64,000 nt of DNA, from contig NZ_JACWMX010000001.1 of the NCBI RefSeq assembly GCF_014773245.1, positions 868,001-932,000 of the forward strand. The letters run 5' to 3'. A program made the translations under genes and the position numbers. The notes beneath the pieces are model-generated. The model did no database searches and was not told the DNA's origin. It saw only the letters and a list, made by a program, of their open reading frames with translations. Source of the stretch: Mucilaginibacter glaciei (GTDB taxonomy: Bacteria > Bacteroidota > Bacteroidia > Sphingobacteriales > Sphingobacteriaceae). This document shows, in pieces, positions 60,973 to 64,000 of the stretch (positions within the stretch are counted from its first letter, which is position 1; every line of letters starts with the position of its first letter).

Positions 60973-61083
60973 GAATCAAATTATACCGAACTAAGTTTTT
61001 TAAAATATATTTTCAACCTGGGATATTCAGTAATCATAAAACATTAGGGAGTCAAAAAGTGTTATAACGCTTAACAAAACCTT

Positions 61084-62133
61084 ATGTTAAATCAAATGAA
61101 AAACTCTTTTTACGCATTATTGTTAGGCAGCCTATTTTTAACGGCATGTGGCAATAAGTCGGCTAAAAACTCTGCCGTAACAGATTCGACCAGTGTCCAA
61201 ACCAATGTTAAGGATGGTGCCCAAACAGTTTCGCCCACCGCAACTGCCACATCTGATTCCAGCGAATTCGACATCAACAAAATTCCGGTAAGCACGAAAG
61301 ATATTGGTAAATTCCCATACTTAACCGCACCCGAAGGATACCGCTTTAACGACTTTACAAAAAGTGATTTGGAGACCCTACATTTTGGTGTAGACAGTAA
61401 ACTTTTGGCGGTCGAGGGGAAAACCTTTAAATCTAATATTTATAAAAATGACAAGGAAACGCCGTTTAACGTACAGATTGTAAGTAAGGCTTATGAAAAT
61501 GCGATTACAACCTTGGGTGGTGTTCAAATATCGTCGAAAATATTACCGGGCGAGATTGATAAAATTGGCAAAGGCGTTTTAGAGAAAGAAAACCATTCTT
61601 ACGGCATTATCGGCGCCAATGAGTTCACACTAAACCATGTAAATACCTATGTGATCAGAACCGCTGATGCCGAAGTATGGATAGAATTAAGCTTTTGGGA
61701 AAATGGTGGGTACATTAACATCTTAAAAAAAGGTAGTGCCGAAATACCAACTGTTAGTATCATTAAGTCGGACGTTATTAAGAATGACTTGGACAAAACC
61801 GGAAAAGCAACTGTATACATCAACTTTGATATTGATAAAAGCACCCTGCTGCCCGATGGAATCAAAGCTGTTGACGAAATAACTACGGTATTAAAAAACG
61901 ATCCTACTTTAAAATTGTCCATCGAGGGGCACACGGATAATTCCGGAAAGGTAGAAAACAACAAGACCTTATCTACAAGCAGGGCAACAACTGTATTGGA
62001 AACACTCGTTAAGTCGGGGATCAGTGTGTCAAGATTAAAGGCTGCTGGTTATGGTTCATCAAAACCGATTGCAGATAATACTAACGAGGCAGGCAAAGCA
62101 AAAAACAGACGGGTAGAGTTGGTGAAATTGTAA
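61084..62133 (+). CDS. OmpA-family lipoprotein
   Basis: A 349-residue lipoprotein. The signal peptide has lipobox LTACGN (about residues 19-24), so it is anchored in a membrane. After a Ser/Thr-rich linker and a central domain of about 180 residues without recognised family comes a C-terminal OmpA/MotB peptidoglycan-binding domain (about 245-349): INFDIDKSTLLPDGIKAVDEI, IEGHTDNSGKVENNKTLSTSRA, LKAAGYGSSKPIADNTNEAGKAKNRRVELV. This ties the outer membrane to the cell wall. Start 61084 is used; ATG 61096 (MKNSFYALL) is also plausible. It has its own terminator shared with tRNA-His. Confidence 0.9.
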   Translation: MLNQMKNSFYALLLGSLFLTACGNKSAKNSAVTDSTSVQTNVKDGAQTVSPTATATSDSSEFDINKIPVSTKDIGKFPYLTAPEGYRFNDFTKSDLETLHFGVDSKLLAVEGKTFKSNIYKNDKETPFNVQIVSKAYENAITTLGGVQISSKILPGEIDKIGKGVLEKENHSYGIIGANEFTLNHVNTYVIRTADAEVWIELSFWENGGYINILKKGSAEIPTVSIIKSDVIKNDLDKTGKATVYINFDIDKSTLLPDGIKAVDEITTVLKNDPTLKLSIEGHTDNSGKVENNKTLSTSRATTVLETLVKSGISVSRLKAAGYGSSKPIADNTNEAGKAKNRRVELVKL

Positions 62134-62184
62134 TATAGCGAAAAACTGAGCCAGACAAAAAATAGAAATTTTTATTAAAACCAA

Positions 62185-62215
62185 AAAAGGCCTTAGCGTA
62201 TTGCTAAGGCCTTTT
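62185..62215. terminator. Bidirectional intrinsic terminator between the OmpA-family gene and tRNA-His
   Basis: Perfect 13-bp stem AAAAGGCCTTAGC (62185-62197) / GCTAAGGCCTTTT (62203-62215), 5-base loop. Ts follow on the + strand and A-runs before it give Ts on the minus strand, so it can stop both the convergent OmpA-family and tRNA transcripts. Confidence 0.9.
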
Positions 62216-62216
62216 G

Positions 62217-62291
62217 GGTAAATGATGGGGCTCGAACCCACGACCCTCGGTACCACAAACCGATGCTCTAACCAACTGAGCTACATCTACC
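62217..62291 (-). tRNA. tRNA-His (anticodon GTG)
   Basis: On the minus strand the sequence folds as a tRNA: acceptor GTAGATG / CATTTAC, D-arm GCTC...GAGC, anticodon stem TCGGT / ACCGA with loop TTGTGGT (anticodon GTG, His) and T-arm GTGGG-TTCGAGC-CCCAT. The extra 5' G (-1) opposite C73 is the identity feature of tRNA-His. No CCA is encoded beyond the discriminator, as usual where CCA is added later. Confidence 0.95.
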
Positions 62292-62370
62292 GTGTTGGAG
62301 GCTGCAAAAATAGAAATCTTAAGCTAATTTGCAAAGCTTTTTTAAAATTACAATCACCTTACCCTAACTA

Positions 62371-62402
62371 TTTAGAACGATTTTAATTAATGCCTATTTT
62401 TG
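62371..62402 (+). promoter_or_regulatory. Possible promoter of the copper ATPase gene
   Basis: TTTA (62371-62374), 20-bp spacer and TATTTTTG (62395-62402) fit the Bacteroidota -33/-7 pattern. The -7 box lies only 7 bp from the ATG, so the transcript would be nearly leaderless. Confidence 0.4.
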
Positions 62403-62409
62403 TAAATAT

Positions 62410-64000
62410 ATGGCAGAGCAATTAGTGGAGTTGAACGTTACGGGTATGCATTGCAACAATTGCGCAATGAGTATCCATAAACTATTGGAAAAGAAAGGCT
62501 TTCAGAATGTGCTGGTTAGCTTCGCTTCAGAAGAAGTAAAATTCAGCACCGCCGATAGTGCCGTTTTGCCCCAGGTTATCAAAGATATCGAAAATCTTGG
62601 CTTTAAAGTGGTGGATGATGCTCACCCCATAGCTACACCATTTTATGACAAAGTTGAGAACAAACTTATTTTTTGCGCGCTGTTTACCGCTCCTCTCCTA
62701 CTGCACATGCTGTTTCCGTGGCACTTGTTACACAATCCGCTTTTACAATTAACGCTATGCCTGCCCGTATTTTTAGTGGGTTGTCAGCATTTTGGCAAAA
62801 GTGCCTTTAGTTCCGTTAAAAATGGTGTGCCCAATATGGATGTACTTATTTTTATAGGTTCATCGTCAGCATTTATCTACAGCTTGGTGGGCACGTTTCA
62901 GCATCTCGGCGAATCCTATCTTTTTTACGAAACCTGCGCCACTATCATTACACTTGTTCTGTTGGGCAACGTGTTAGAGAAACGATCTGTAAACCAAACC
63001 ACATCGGCCGTTAAAGATCTGATGAAGTTTCAGCAGGTTAATGCCAACCGTGTTATTAACGGGGGCATCGAAATTATAAGCGCTTCGGCTGTAGAGACAG
63101 GCAATATTTTGCTGGTAAACGAAGGCGACCAGGTTCCTGTTGACGGTGAGGTGCTATCAGGCGACGCGTTAGTTAATGAAGCTACGATAACCGGCGAAAG
63201 CATCCCTGTTAATAAAAGCAAATATAGCACCGTAATAGGCGGCACTATTGTACATCAGGGTAACCTCAAAATAATGGCTACCAAAGTGGGAAGTAATAGT
63301 TTGCTATCGCAAATTATAGATCTAATGAAGAAAGCCCAGGCGGCTAAACCACCTGTACAAAAACTGGGCGATAAGGTGGCATCGATATTTGTGCCGATAG
63401 TAATTCTGATTGCATTATTAACTTTTGTAATTACCTATTTTGCAACAGATGCGGGCGCACAACGGGCTATGATGAACGCGATCGCGGTATTGGTTATATC
63501 TTGCCCATGCGCTATGGGGTTGGCAACACCAACTGCTGTAATGGTAGGTTTGGGCCGGGCTGCTAAAAATGGTATCCTGATAAAAGGTGGCGACACCATT
63601 GAAGCCGTTGCTAATACAAAATACGTTCTGTTTGATAAAACCGGAACCTTAACTACCGGTAAGTTTAGCATTAACGATATTAAGGCAGCTAACGGATCAG
63701 ACATTGAACTGATCAGAGGGGCTATAACCGCAATCGAAGAACGCTCTAACCACCCTATCGCAAAATCGTTAGTGACGGGCTTACAAGGACAACCACAGCA
63801 AAAGGTTATTTTAATGTCGGCCACGGAAGAGAAGGGTTTGGGTATGCGTGCCGAGGATATTGAGGGCAACAATTACTTCCTGGGGACCGCCAAGCAAAAA
63901 ACGGATGACAACTTTAACCTGTCGCTATATCGCAATCAAATACTGATCGCGCAAATCTCGGTCGACGACACCATTAAGCCAGATGCCGCAAAGCTGATAG
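62410..64000 (+). CDS. copA: Copper-translocating P-type ATPase (3' end outside the window)
   Basis: The frame opens at ATG 62410 and runs off the window end (530 codons visible). The N-terminal heavy-metal domain has GMHCNNCAMS, and the following region holds paired membrane helices. The actuator motif TGES (EATITGESIPV), the transport-site CPC motif in ISCPCAMGLATPTAVMVG and the phosphorylation motif DKTGTLTTGKF place it in the P1B-1 (Cu+) group. CPC rather than CPH or SPC supports copper or silver. It is preceded by a TATTTTTG promoter box. The metal is inferred from the motif class; only the C-terminal end is unseen. Confidence 0.92.
   Translation, partial: MAEQLVELNVTGMHCNNCAMSIHKLLEKKGFQNVLVSFASEEVKFSTADSAVLPQVIKDIENLGFKVVDDAHPIATPFYDKVENKLIFCALFTAPLLLHMLFPWHLLHNPLLQLTLCLPVFLVGCQHFGKSAFSSVKNGVPNMDVLIFIGSSSAFIYSLVGTFQHLGESYLFYETCATIITLVLLGNVLEKRSVNQTTSAVKDLMKFQQVNANRVINGGIEIISASAVETGNILLVNEGDQVPVDGEVLSGDALVNEATITGESIPVNKSKYSTVIGGTIVHQGNLKIMATKVGSNSLLSQIIDLMKKAQAAKPPVQKLGDKVASIFVPIVILIALLTFVITYFATDAGAQRAMMNAIAVLVISCPCAMGLATPTAVMVGLGRAAKNGILIKGGDTIEAVANTKYVLFDKTGTLTTGKFSINDIKAANGSDIELIRGAITAIEERSNHPIAKSLVTGLQGQPQQKVILMSATEEKGLGMRAEDIEGNNYFLGTAKQKTDDNFNLSLYRNQILIAQISVDDTIKPDAAKLI

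Noticed and set aside
63435..63872. A 145-codon minus-strand frame
   Set aside because: It is a shadow of the copper P-type ATPase, whose CPC and DKTGT motifs lie on the plus strand at the same place.

Overview
The window is chromosomal DNA from a member of the Bacteroidota, most likely Sphingobacteriaceae (a Mucilaginibacter or Pedobacter relative). Supporting signs are a short primary sigma factor of 286 residues, promoter boxes of the TAnnTTTG type, almost no Shine-Dalgarno sequences, many lineage-typical families (DUF3667, DUF4251, DUF4097, DUF2975, MGH1-like glucosidase) and moderate GC content. The species is an inference; no 16S gene is present.

Layout. 1-4.0 kb: end of etfA, a bifunctional-nuclease/UVR protein, a nucleoside permease and a DUF3667 protein. 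4.1-12.0 kb: an outer-membrane protein, TolC, an ABC ATPase and two 800-residue MacB/FtsX-type permeases. 12.3-18.5 kb: an unrelated block with trpD-trpF-trpB behind a trp leader-peptide attenuator, a KirBac-type potassium channel, and recR with a glycosyltransferase and an SDR enzyme. 18.7-39.3 kb: seven more permeases, a DUF4097 beta-solenoid protein, a second ATPase and a membrane fusion protein. 39.6-42.3 kb: an NtrC-family response regulator and its histidine kinase. 42.5-51.8 kb: htpG, small proteins, a sugar phosphate isomerase, a glucosidase, and a dipeptidase / D-threonine aldolase-like / RidA operon. 52-56.4 kb: an operon with a vanadium-haloperoxidase-like PAP2 lipoprotein, a DoxX-like protein and two barrel proteins. 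56.6-64 kb: small genes, a methyltransferase, an MBL hydrolase, DUF2975/HTH, rpoD, an OmpA lipoprotein, tRNA-His and the start of a copper P-type ATPase.

The most striking system is the ABC cluster. Nine paralogous permeases share two ATPases, one membrane fusion protein and one TolC. Four operon heads carry the same regulatory module: two tandem 18-bp sites whose starts lie 21-22 bp apart, then 53-55 bp of constant spacing, then a TGGYATG -24-like box. The same box also stands before the NtrC-type regulator gene. This suggests one two-component system drives the whole efflux regulon, including itself, across the unrelated trp/recR block.

The second clear regulatory system is the trp attenuator: a 17-residue leader peptide with three consecutive Trp codons, an antiterminator pairing and a strong intrinsic terminator immediately before trpD.
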